Of a stretch of DNA of 23,319 nt, positions 6,587 to 14,055 are shown in pieces. The notes beneath the pieces are model-generated. The model ran no database searches, was not told the origin of the DNA, and worked only from the letters and a program-made list of their open reading frames with translations. Every line of letters starts with the position of its first letter. Within the stretch, counting starts at the first letter, position 1. The DNA is from Gemmatimonadota bacterium. GTDB lineage: Bacteria > Gemmatimonadota > Gemmatimonadetes > Gemmatimonadales > Gemmatimonadaceae. Made by a program: the position numbers and the translations under genes. The DNA is taken from positions 1-23,319 of the forward strand of contig PLMM01000297.1 of the NCBI GenBank assembly GCA_003142495.1, written 5' to 3'.

Positions 6587-7111
6587 TTGAATAGCAGCTA
6601 CCTGTTCCTGCTCGCACGCTTCATTCACGTTGTTTTCGGTGTCGTCTGGGCCGGTGCGCTGGTCTTCATCGCCTGGTTTCTGCTGCCGGCCGTGCGCGCC
6701 ACCGGACCAACGGGCGTCGCCTTCATGCAGCAACTCGTTCGCGTGCAGCGCGTTCCGACTTACCTGATGATCCTGATGGCTCTCACGCTCTTGTCGGGGC
6801 TGTCGCTCATGTATCTCGACTTCGCCGCGTTCGGCAGCGCGTGGGCGCACGCCGGCCCGGGACGCACCTTCTCGCTCGGTGGCCTCATCGCAATTCTCAC
6901 CGCGCTCCTCGGCATGTTCGTCAACGTCCCGACGGCGAAGAAAATCGGCGCCCTCAGCGCTTCGATCCAGGCGACGGGCGCTCAGCCGTCACCCGCACAG
7001 GCTGCGGAGCTCGGCCGCCTGCAGAATCGACTCTTTCGCGCGGGGCAGGCCGCAGCCGTGCTCATTCTGCTCGCCGTCACCTGCATGGGCGTCGCCCGCT
7101 ACGTCCCGTAA
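6587..7111 (+). CDS. Four-TM membrane protein (CopD/DUF2269-like)
   Basis: A 174-aa integral membrane protein with four predicted helices: residues about 4-34 (FLLARFIHVVFGVVWAGALV), 55-80, 93-114 and 150-170. The first helix carries the RFIHxxFGVxWAG pattern seen in CopD-like and DUF2269-like membrane proteins, where His residues may bind haem or copper; only that His (H14) is clear here. Between helices 3 and 4 is a polar loop with a PTAKKIGALSASI segment. Start is TTG 6587, the only in-frame start before helix 1; no ribosome site is visible. The next gene (SRPBCC) begins 31 bp later on the same strand. The family name is tentative. Confidence 0.7.
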   Translation: MNSSYLFLLARFIHVVFGVVWAGALVFIAWFLLPAVRATGPTGVAFMQQLVRVQRVPTYLMILMALTLLSGLSLMYLDFAAFGSAWAHAGPGRTFSLGGLIAILTALLGMFVNVPTAKKIGALSASIQATGAQPSPAQAAELGRLQNRLFRAGQAAAVLILLAVTCMGVARYVP

Positions 7112-7142
7112 CGATCCGTCCGACGCTTGACTGGAGGGCACC

Positions 7143-7667
7143 GTGCTTCGTTACGTCGTGATGATCGTCGGACTACTCGTTGCCGTTGTTGCGCTGGTTC
7201 TCATTATCGGCTCCGCGCTGCCGGAGAAGCACACGGTCACACGCGAGGCGACGTATCGAGCGACCCCCGAGCAGCTGTTCACGCTCATCCGCAACGTGAG
7301 CGACTATCCGTCGTGGCAGAAGGCCGTTTCGAAGGTCGAGCTCCTTCCGGCTATCGACGGAAAGCCGCGCATGCGCGAGACCAACAGCGGTCAGGCGATC
7401 ACCTATGAGCTCAGCGACATCGTGCCGAATCAGGGGATGACCAGCCGGATCGCCGATGCGAAGCTGCCCTTCGGCGGGAGCTGGACGTACGAGATTGCGC
7501 CCGGAGTCACGCGCGATTTGACGACGTTGCGAATCACGGAGAACGGCGAGGTCTACAACCCTGTCTTCCGCTTCGTGTCGAAATTCGTGATGGGACACAG
7601 CGCGACGATCGACAAATATTTAGCGGCGGTGGCGACGCGATATCCGAGGTTGCCGGCGAGCGATTAG
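7143..7667 (+). CDS. Membrane-anchored SRPBCC (START-like) family protein
   Basis: A 174-aa protein with one N-terminal helix (residues 4-26, YVVMIVGLLVAVVALVLIIG) followed by an SRPBCC/polyketide-cyclase-like domain: TVTREATYRATPEQLFTLIR, then VSDYPSWQKAVSKVELLP, and a long C-terminal helix (VFRFVSKFVMGHSATIDKYL). Such folds bind hydrophobic ligands; here the domain would sit at the outer face of the inner membrane or in the cytoplasm depending on orientation. GTG 7143 has a strong GGAGG at 7133-7137. Likely co-transcribed with the four-TM gene. It converges on the minus-strand operon with 22 bp between the stops. Confidence 0.82.
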   Translation: MLRYVVMIVGLLVAVVALVLIIGSALPEKHTVTREATYRATPEQLFTLIRNVSDYPSWQKAVSKVELLPAIDGKPRMRETNSGQAITYELSDIVPNQGMTSRIADAKLPFGGSWTYEIAPGVTRDLTTLRITENGEVYNPVFRFVSKFVMGHSATIDKYLAAVATRYPRLPASD

Positions 7668-7689
7668 TTGTTCGCGTGACGATTCGCTA

Positions 7690-8397
7690 TCAGGTGCCGC
7701 CGTACCATTCGTAGCCCTGATCGCTCCAGTAGCCGCCGTTCCGCTTCGGAAGGAACACGACCTTCGTCAGATACTTCGTGTTCTTGTAGCCGAGCTTCAC
7801 GGGCGAGTGCACACGCGCGGGGGCGCCGTGCGCCATGCCGAGCAGATGGCCGTCCATCGCGAAAACGATGAGCGTTTGCGGATGCATCGCGCTATCCATG
7901 TCCCAGCTCTCGTGGTAGCCGTCGTCGAACGACTGAAAGTCGACGTAGGCTGCGTCCGGCTTCACGCCCACGACGCGCGCGATGTCGCTGAGGCGCACGC
8001 CCTGCCACACGGCCACCGCGTTCCACCCTTCCACGCAGAAGTGATCGACGCGCTGGCTGCGAAAGGGAAGCTTGCGCAGATCATCGAGAGTGAGCTTCAC
8101 CGGATTGTTCACCGCGCCACTCACCTCGAGCGCCCACGGGCCGCGCACCTTCTCGTCCCACACGGGCACCGTTTTGGAGATGAAGTACGAGGGAAAGGCG
8201 GTGCCGGCGATCTTCGCACCGCTCCGCGCGCTGTTCATCGCGGAGTGATGAAAGAGCGAGCGCTCAATCCCCTCGTTCTTTCGCTCGGCGAGATCGAGCA
8301 ACCGCTGCGCGCGCGGCGAGCGATCGACGCTGCACGCGGCGAGAAAGGCGGCCGTGAGCGAGAAGCCGCCCGTGCTCAGAAAGCGTCTGCGGTCCAC
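7690..8397 (-). CDS. Tat-exported MsrP-like molybdopterin oxidoreductase
   Basis: A 235-aa protein of the sulfite-oxidase fold (oxidoreductase molybdopterin-binding domain). The N-terminus is a twin-arginine signal (MDRRRFLSTGG) running into a lipobox-like LAAC, with Cys22 as a possible lipidation site. The domain begins at PWALEVSGAVNNPVKLTLDDL; C121 in DHFCVEGW is the expected molybdenum ligand. The later DAMHPQTL-like block (SAMHPQTLIV), HGAPARVHSPVKLGYKNTKY and the C-terminal GYEWYGGT also fit. It lacks the C-terminal dimer domain of true sulfite oxidases, as MsrP does. MsrP reduces methionine sulfoxide in periplasmic proteins. Start GTG 8397 is one base after the cytochrome stop. Third gene of the operon. 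Confidence 0.87.
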   Translation of the reverse strand: MDRRRFLSTGGFSLTAAFLAACSVDRSPRAQRLLDLAERKNEGIERSLFHHSAMNSARSGAKIAGTAFPSYFISKTVPVWDEKVRGPWALEVSGAVNNPVKLTLDDLRKLPFRSQRVDHFCVEGWNAVAVWQGVRLSDIARVVGVKPDAAYVDFQSFDDGYHESWDMDSAMHPQTLIVFAMDGHLLGMAHGAPARVHSPVKLGYKNTKYLTKVVFLPKRNGGYWSDQGYEWYGGT

Positions 8398-8398
8398 G

Positions 8399-9118
8399 TC
8401 ACTTCTCCTGCGTCGGGCGATGAGCCCAGCGCGGAAGCAGGTGATAGAACGGGCGCGCGTTTCGCGCCTCGGGAGAGAGATCCTCGCGATAGCCGCCGGT
8501 GACCATCGATTGCATCGAGTACGGATCGACCGCGAACACCATGAAGACGTGCGCGAACGACAATGCGATGAGGCCGACCATCGTCATGAAGTGCCAGTAG
8601 CGCGCCCATACAAAGCCGCCGAAGAGCGCGGTGATCCATCCCAGCTGTACCGGCTTCCAGATCGCGAGCCCGGTGAGCACCTGCACGATCGCGAGAACCG
8701 GCAACGCGAAGTACGTCACCTTCTGCATCGCGTTGTGCTTCCCCTGCTTCGGGTGCGTCTTCGAAACGAACAGGTAGAACTTGAGCATCGCGAGCGCATA
8801 GCGCGCATCGCCGCGGCGCGGCACGAGATCGCGCCACTCGCCGTGCAGATAGATGAACGTGAGGTAGACGAGCCCGTTCAGCACGAGAATCCACATCAGT
8901 GCGAAGTGCCAGTGGCGCGCGCCGCCGAGCCATCCGCCGAACGTCAGGTAATCAGGGATTGCCTTGTGCTCGAACGGATAGCAGCAGAACTGCTCCCCGC
9001 GCCGGGCGAACGCAGGGTATGCGTTGAAGATGCGGAGGCCACTTCCCACCATCAGCGTCAGCGCGATCGCATTGACCCAATGCGTTACGCGGACGATCCA
9101 ATGGTGGCGGCCCGTCAC
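8399..9118 (-). CDS. Cytochrome b561-type membrane electron carrier
   Basis: A 239-aa membrane protein of the b561/Ni-Fe-hydrogenase cytochrome b type (PF01292-like). Four helices are predicted near residues 12-32, 68-92, 130-153 and 174-197. Candidate haem His are H13 (RVTHWVNA), H69 or H71 (ARHWHFAL), H176 (RYWHFMT) and H190 (SFAHVFM), enough for two b haems. It would take electrons from the quinol pool and pass them outward, here most simply to the molybdopterin protein encoded one base downstream. This plays the role that MsrQ/YedZ has in E. coli, but the sequence is of a different cytochrome family. Start GTG 9118 overlaps the MsrB stop (GTGA). Confidence 0.87.
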   Translation of the reverse strand: MTGRHHWIVRVTHWVNAIALTLMVGSGLRIFNAYPAFARRGEQFCCYPFEHKAIPDYLTFGGWLGGARHWHFALMWILVLNGLVYLTFIYLHGEWRDLVPRRGDARYALAMLKFYLFVSKTHPKQGKHNAMQKVTYFALPVLAIVQVLTGLAIWKPVQLGWITALFGGFVWARYWHFMTMVGLIALSFAHVFMVFAVDPYSMQSMVTGGYREDLSPEARNARPFYHLLPRWAHRPTQEK

Positions 9119-9756
9119 GGCTTGTGCGTCGTCGGCTTCGAGTCGGCCTTCTTGAACAGCGTGTCGTACTGGCCGTACCCAGCCTTATCGAGCTGGCTCG
9201 CCGGAATGAACTTGAGCGACGCGGAGTTCATGCAGTAGCGAAGTCCCGTTGGCGCCGGCCCGTCGTCGAAAACGTGGCCGAGGTGCGAGTTGGCGTGCTC
9301 GGAACGAATCTCGTCGCGCTCCATGCCGAGCGTGCGGTCGGACTGCTTCTTGATGTTCGACGGCTCGAGCGGCTTGGTGAAGCTCGGCCAACCGGTACCG
9401 GACTCGAACTTGTCGGTCGAGCTGAAGAGCGGCTCGCCAGAAACGATGTCGACGTAGATACCGGCCTCGTGATTGTCCCAGTACTCGTTGTGGAACGGCG
9501 ACTCGGTGCCGGCGTTCTGCGTGACATAGTATTGCTCGGGAGTGAGCTTCTTTTTCAGCTCGCCATCGCTTGGCTTCTTGTAGTCCATCTTTTTCACTTG
9601 TGTGGCTTGAGTCAATGTAGTGTCCAGCTGCGCGTCCGTGAGAAAGACCGGCTGGCGCGGCGTATCGTTCGCGGTGCGCGCCGCGGATCGGCTGCTGATG
9701 CTCAGCGCAACGAATCCGATCGTCGCAATCCCGACTGCGATTCCAAGAGTGCTCAT
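9115..9756 (-). CDS. msrB: Membrane-anchored peptide-methionine (R)-S-oxide reductase MsrB
   Basis: A 213-aa protein with an N-terminal signal-anchor (residues 3-22) and a linker, then a complete MsrB domain from about 66: [36 protein letters not shown] (119-126), [12 protein letters not shown] and the catalytic [11 protein letters not shown] (C175). MsrB reduces methionine-R-sulfoxide in proteins. C175 is the only Cys: the zinc-binding CxxC pairs are absent, and the usual recycling Cys is Thr121, as in one-Cys MsrB forms, so the sulfenic acid must be reduced by an outside thiol. It is the first gene of the minus-strand operon; the ATG has AGGA upstream. The anchor predicts action outside the cytoplasm. 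Confidence 0.92.
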   Translation of the reverse strand: MSTLGIAVGIATIGFVALSISSRSAARTANDTPRQPVFLTDAQLDTTLTQATQVKKMDYKKPSDGELKKKLTPEQYYVTQNAGTESPFHNEYWDNHEAGIYVDIVSGEPLFSSTDKFESGTGWPSFTKPLEPSNIKKQSDRTLGMERDEIRSEHANSHLGHVFDDGPAPTGLRYCMNSASLKFIPASQLDKAGYGQYDTLFKKADSKPTTHKP

Positions 9757-9926
9757 GTCAGTGTCCTGCGAGAGATGTCCATACCATACTAACGACGCCT
9801 TGGTGTAGGGGGGTTCCGGCCCTGTCAGCCTTCAAATAGCGTTCAAGTCCAGCGTACCCAACCGTGCGTCCTCGCACCATACTATGCGTTAGGGCACTCT
9901 CTTACGCACCCCCAACTGCCGGGCCT

Positions 9927-11051
9927 GTGAATCCTCATTTTGTACGTCCTGGCCGGCTCATTGGATTCATCGGCTTCGCGCTCGCTGGCTGCGGCGCCGG
10001 GCATCCGCAGGGCCGCGGCGCGCTCGCTGCGCCACCAACTCAACCACCCAATGCAATGACAGACAGCGCCATCGACGCGATCCTGGGCCAGTACAACCGG
10101 CCCGGCGTGCCCGGCGCGAGTGTGATCGTGCTCTCGCGGGGGAAGGTGGCGTACGAGCGAGCATTCGGCAGCTCCGATCTCGAGACGCACACCCGCGCGA
10201 CCATTCACACCGACTACCGGCTCGCATCGCTCACCAAGGCGTTCACGGCGATGTCGATCATGCTGCTCGTGAAGGACGGGAAGCTTCGTTACGATGATCG
10301 CGTCATCGATGTCCTCCCCGGCTTCCCCGCGTACGCGCGCGACATTCGCATTCGGCATCTCCTCACGCACACGTCGGGGATCGTCGACTACGAGGACTTC
10401 GTTCCCGACTCGCAGACCACGCAGCTCGACGACGACGATGTGCTCCGCCTCGTGCATCGCACGGACACGCTCAACTTCGCACCGGGCTCCGCCTATCACT
10501 ACAGCAACTCCGCGTACGTGCTGCTCGGCCTCATCGTGCAGCATGCGTCGGGAGTGCCGTTCCCGAAATTTCTGCACGACCGGATCTTCGCGCCGCTGCA
10601 CATGGATTCGACCGTCGCGCACGTGGCGGGCGTTTCGCGCGTGCCCGAGCGCGCATACGGGTACACGGGCGATTCCGCCGGCCACTTCTCGCGCACCGAC
10701 CAGAGCTCCACCAGCGCCACGCTCGGCGACGGCGGCATCTACACGTCGGTGGTGGACATGGAGAAGTGGAGCAATGCGCTCGATCATGCGGCGCTGGTCG
10801 GTGCGGCGGCGATGAACGAGGCGTGGTCGCCGACCCTCTTGACGACGGGAAAGGAGAGCGGGTACGGCTACGGCTGGTTCGTGGCGATGGTGAACGGCGA
10901 GAAGCAGCTGCGTCATCACGGTGAGAGCACGGGCTTCACGAACGCGATCCTCAAATATCCGCGGCGCGAGCTCACGATCATCGTGCTGACGAATCGCACG
11001 GGTGGAGATCCGTGGGACATCGCGGATCGCATCGCGGCTCTGTTTCCGTAG
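9927..11051 (+). CDS. Serine hydrolase, class C beta-lactamase fold, lipoprotein
   Basis: A 374-aa protein from GTG 9927. It opens with a lipoprotein signal (MNPHFVRPGRLIGFIGFALAGC, lipobox LAGC, lipidated C22). The serine hydrolase motifs follow: SLTK (S101-K104), YSN (Y192-N194) and HHG (330-332), as in penicillin-binding-protein-like esterases and D-Ala-D-Ala peptidases (PF00144). LLTHTSGIVDYED and GDGGIYTSVVDMEKW are typical of this group. Whether it acts on peptidoglycan, peptides or esters cannot be read from sequence. A longer version from GTG 9864 would place the lipobox at residue 43, unusually far, so 9927 is preferred. It precedes the sensor kinase gene with a 167-bp gap. Confidence 0.88.
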   Translation: MNPHFVRPGRLIGFIGFALAGCGAGHPQGRGALAAPPTQPPNAMTDSAIDAILGQYNRPGVPGASVIVLSRGKVAYERAFGSSDLETHTRATIHTDYRLASLTKAFTAMSIMLLVKDGKLRYDDRVIDVLPGFPAYARDIRIRHLLTHTSGIVDYEDFVPDSQTTQLDDDDVLRLVHRTDTLNFAPGSAYHYSNSAYVLLGLIVQHASGVPFPKFLHDRIFAPLHMDSTVAHVAGVSRVPERAYGYTGDSAGHFSRTDQSSTSATLGDGGIYTSVVDMEKWSNALDHAALVGAAAMNEAWSPTLLTTGKESGYGYGWFVAMVNGEKQLRHHGESTGFTNAILKYPRRELTIIVLTNRTGGDPWDIADRIAALFP

Positions 11052-11218
11052 CGCGATCAGAGCGCGACTCGCTCAACTCGCTGAGGGCCGGCGCGTGCCT
11101 TCGGGTGCGCGCCGCCCTTGTTTTGTCCCGCGGCGCGAAGGGAATGCGACGCGCTGGTGTAGCACACAGACACCGGATATATCTCGCGCATGGCTCGCCA
11201 CACAGCAGCTCTCGTCAC

Positions 11219-13144
11219 GTGAACTCCTCCGCCGCGCTCGTCCATCTCCTCGGCTTCTCCGCGGGGATCGTCCTCTACGCGATGCTCGGCGTCATGACGC
11301 TGCGCTCGGGGCGGAGCACCGGCGCATCGGGCGCGCGGGCGATGGACAGAATTCCGCTGGCAACGTCGGGGCTGGGGCTACTGTGGAACGCGGGCGCGCT
11401 GGTCATCTATGGTACGCGCGACCTGGGTGGCGCGCCGAACGCGTGGTTCGAGGCCGCGGCGTTCGCAGCGCTCGGCTTTCTCCCGGCGGTGGTGGTGCAC
11501 TCATCGCTGCAGGCGGAGGAGCGCAAAAGCGCGAGGGTGCTCGTCGCCGCGGCCTACGCACTGAGCGCCATCGGCGCGCTGCTGCAGCTGCGCGCCGCAT
11601 TTCTCCACGAGGAGATTCCATCGTCGCTCGCGCTGACGATGCTCACCGCTGGCTACATCGCGGTCATCGCGCTACTCGCACTCCTCGCGCCGAAGGCTCC
11701 GCGCGCCGGCTGGACGCTCTCGGCCGTCGCGCTGGCGGCATTCGCGGTGATGGCGCTTCACCTCCAGCGGCACACCACCGGCACCGAGAGCGTGCCGATC
11801 GAGCTCGTCGGTCACCACGCATCGCTGCCGCTCGCGCTAGTGATTCTCTACCAGGACTATCGCTTCGCGCTCGCCGACATCTTTCTCAAGCGCGTGCTGA
11901 CGCTGCTCGCCGTGGTGCTGCTCGCGGCATTGCTCTACACCTTCGTGGCGGTGCCGGTGGTGCTCCCCAGTCTCGGCGCGGGGAATGGCGCCTCGTGGGC
12001 GGTGAGCGCACTCATCGCGCTCTGGGTGATCACGGCGCTCGCCTATCCGCCGCTCGAGCGCGCGATCAGCCGATTCGTCGATCGCATCGTGCTGCGCCGC
12101 GCGGACTACGAGAAAGTGCGCGTCGAGGTAGCGATCGCGATCGCCGAGCTGTCGAGCGCATCCGACATTCTCGACGCGGTGTGCGAGCGCGTCGCGCCCG
12201 CGATGTCGGCGCGCGCGGTCACGTGGGCGCCGGTCTCGCAGACACCGAGCCTCGCTGCGCACACCATGAGCCTCGCCACCACGACGCGCGCCGGCGAAGC
12301 AACCGTGCTCGTGCCCACCTCCGACGCGCCGTCGTACCAGCTCGCGGTGAGTGAGCTCACCGGCGGGCGCCGCCTGCTCTCTGGCGATCTCGCGCTGCTC
12401 GAGACGCTCGGGCTCCTCGCCGCGCGTCGCATCGATGCGGTGCGCGTGAGCGATGAGCGTCACCGCCGCGATCTCCGCGAGCGAGAGATCGTGCAGCTAG
12501 CGGCCGAGGCGGAGCTGTCGGCGCTGCGCGCGCAGCTCAACCCGCACTTTCTCTTCAACACGCTCACGACCATCGGCCAGCTTATTCAGGAGGCGCCGCC
12601 GCGCGCGCTCGACACGCTGTACAAGCTCACCGGCCTCCTTCGTGCCGTGCTAAAGCGCTCGGACGGCGGCTTCGTCACACTCGGCGAGGAGATCGAGATC
12701 GTGCGCACCTATCTCGCGATCGAGGGCGCACGCTTCGAGGAGCGCCTCGCGGTGAGCATCGACGTGCCGGAGTCGCTCGCGGAGCTGCCGGTGCCGCCGC
12801 TGGTGCTGCAGCCGCTCGCGGAGAACGCGGTCAAGCACGGGATAGCGCCGATGCGGGCCGGGGGCCGAGTGCGCGTGAAGGCGGAGGTCGAGGGCGACAC
12901 GCTCGTGCTGAGCGTGACGGATAGCGGCACGGTGGTTCCGGCGGCGGAGCTCGAGCGCCGGCGCGGCGCGGGGATCGGGATCTCGAACCTGGAGAAGCGG
13001 CTCGAGCGCTACTATGGAGACTCGGCCTCGCTGGCACTGCGCAGCTCTGTCGAGCGCGGGACGGAGGTGACGGTGCGAATCGCGATGTCTGCAATGCAGC
13101 GAGGCTCCGATGCGAAGCGGGTAGCGCGGGAGCAGATCGCGTGA
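11219..13144 (+). CDS. LytS-type sensor histidine kinase (PF06580)
   Basis: A 641-aa membrane kinase. The N-terminal half has about eight hydrophobic helices (first at residues 5-25, HLLGFSAGIVLYAMLG; last near 235-285). A GAF-like region without clear motifs follows (about 300-410), then a helical stretch (REREIVQLAAEAELSALRAQ) leading to the His_kinase box LNPHFLFNTL with phospho-acceptor H443. The ATPase domain has LAENAVKHG (N536), DSG and GIGISNLEKRL. Such kinases phosphorylate LytTR regulators; the partner is encoded directly downstream, the two overlapping as GTGA (13141-13144). GTG 11219 starts just before the first helix; earlier starts (11012 GTG, an ATG near 11144) lie in non-conserved sequence. 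Signal sensed is unknown. Confidence 0.9.
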   Translation: MNSSAALVHLLGFSAGIVLYAMLGVMTLRSGRSTGASGARAMDRIPLATSGLGLLWNAGALVIYGTRDLGGAPNAWFEAAAFAALGFLPAVVVHSSLQAEERKSARVLVAAAYALSAIGALLQLRAAFLHEEIPSSLALTMLTAGYIAVIALLALLAPKAPRAGWTLSAVALAAFAVMALHLQRHTTGTESVPIELVGHHASLPLALVILYQDYRFALADIFLKRVLTLLAVVLLAALLYTFVAVPVVLPSLGAGNGASWAVSALIALWVITALAYPPLERAISRFVDRIVLRRADYEKVRVEVAIAIAELSSASDILDAVCERVAPAMSARAVTWAPVSQTPSLAAHTMSLATTTRAGEATVLVPTSDAPSYQLAVSELTGGRRLLSGDLALLETLGLLAARRIDAVRVSDERHRRDLREREIVQLAAEAELSALRAQLNPHFLFNTLTTIGQLIQEAPPRALDTLYKLTGLLRAVLKRSDGGFVTLGEEIEIVRTYLAIEGARFEERLAVSIDVPESLAELPVPPLVLQPLAENAVKHGIAPMRAGGRVRVKAEVEGDTLVLSVTDSGTVVPAAELERRRGAGIGISNLEKRLERYYGDSASLALRSSVERGTEVTVRIAMSAMQRGSDAKRVAREQIA

Positions 13145-13920
13145 GCGCGCAACTACGTGTCGTCATCGCGGACGATGAGCGCCCCGCGCGCGCCTTTCTC
13201 GCGCGGCTGCTCGCGCAGTGCGGCGACGTGGAGCTCGTTGGCGAGGCGACCGGCGGTGCGGAGGCGATCGTGCTGATCGAGAGTACGAAGCCCGATCTCG
13301 CACTGCTCGACCTGCAGATGCCGGAGGTCGATGGCCTCGCGGTCGTGCGTCTCGTGAAGAAGGAGCTCCTCCCGCTGTTCGCGTTTGTGACGGCGCACGA
13401 TGCGTACGCGGTGCGCGCATTCGAGGCGAACGCGATCGACTTCCTCCTCAAGCCCGTCGAGCCGGCGCGCCTGCGGCACACGCTCGATCGCGTGCACGCG
13501 CGCCTCGCGCGCGGCACGGATCCGGGCGCGGCCGCGGGGCGCGTACGCGTGGCCGCGGCGCAGGCGGCGGGCGGCGATGCGAGCTATCTGCGCCGCATTC
13601 CCGTGCGCCTCAAGGACGACATCGTGCTCGTTCCCGCTGCGCAGCTGGCGTCCGTCGTCGCCGACGGCGAGCTGCTGCATCTCACCACGATCGAGGGCAG
13701 GCACTACACGATCAACTATCGCCTCAAGGATCTCGCCGCGCGCCTCGACCCGGCCACGTTCGTACGCATCTCGCGGAGCGCGCTCGTGAATCTCGACATA
13801 CTCGCGAAGGTCAGCGCGATGCCCGGCGGCAGCTATCTCGTCACCCTCACGAACAAGCAGCAGCTCGCCGTGAGCCGGCAGCGCGCGCGCGACCTGCGTG
13901 AGGAGCTGCTCAAGCTCTGA
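13141..13920 (+). CDS. LytTR family response regulator
   Basis: A 259-aa regulator. The receiver domain (residues 4-120) has acidic pocket D11/D12, phospho-acceptor D57 (LLDLQMPEVDG), T84 and K104 (FLLKPVEP). After an Ala/Gly-rich linker, the LytTR DNA-binding domain spans about 150-259: IPVRLKDDIVLVPAAQL, ADGELLHLTT, FVRISRSALVNLDIL and GGSYLVTLTNKQQLAVSR, close to the family consensus. It overlaps the kinase gene by four bases, so the two form a two-component system. LytTR proteins bind paired 9-bp direct repeats; such a pair lies 18 bp after its stop, ahead of the TonB receptor gene, which is therefore the best candidate target. Confidence 0.94.
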   Translation: MSAQLRVVIADDERPARAFLARLLAQCGDVELVGEATGGAEAIVLIESTKPDLALLDLQMPEVDGLAVVRLVKKELLPLFAFVTAHDAYAVRAFEANAIDFLLKPVEPARLRHTLDRVHARLARGTDPGAAAGRVRVAAAQAAGGDASYLRRIPVRLKDDIVLVPAAQLASVVADGELLHLTTIEGRHYTINYRLKDLAARLDPATFVRISRSALVNLDILAKVSAMPGGSYLVTLTNKQQLAVSRQRARDLREELLKL

Positions 13921-13938
13921 CTCGTTTGTTTCGCCCGC

Positions 13939-13968
13939 GCCATTCGTTGGGCAAAAGCGACCGTTCGT
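13939..13968 (+). promoter_or_regulatory. Candidate LytTR operator (paired direct repeat)
   Basis: Two 9-bp repeats, GCCATTCGT (13939-13947) and ACCGTTCGT (13960-13968), are 12 bp apart on the same face of the helix (21-bp period). The second fits the published LytTR half-site [TA][AC][CA]GTTN[AG][TG] at every position; the first at seven of nine. The TTCGTTG core is identical in both. The site lies between the LytTR gene and the TonB receptor gene, about 90 bp before the receptor ATG. Downstream, TATCCT at 14006-14011 could be a -10 element with no good -35, as expected for an activated promoter. An alternative is a 6-bp hairpin (GGGCAA/TTGCCC, 13949-13973). Confidence 0.5.
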
Positions 13969-14055
13969 TGCCCGCCCGCGCCGCTCCACTGAACTTCGCT
14001 CTGACTATCCTACGCCGACCGCGAGCTTCGATGCTCCTCGTTACGGAGCACCCGC

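Noticed and set aside
9882..10919. 345-aa minus-strand open frame
   Set aside because: Antisense to the serine hydrolase, which has all three catalytic motifs; the antisense product has no recognisable domain.
11012..11218. N-terminal extension of the histidine kinase
   Set aside because: It overlaps the serine hydrolase end, and the extra residues are Arg/Ser/His-rich rather than membrane or sensor sequence.
13949..13973. Hairpin GGGCAA/TTGCCC as a terminator after the LytTR gene
   Set aside because: The stem is only 6 bp with a 13-base loop and no T-run follows; the direct-repeat reading explains the segment better, though the hairpin is not excluded.
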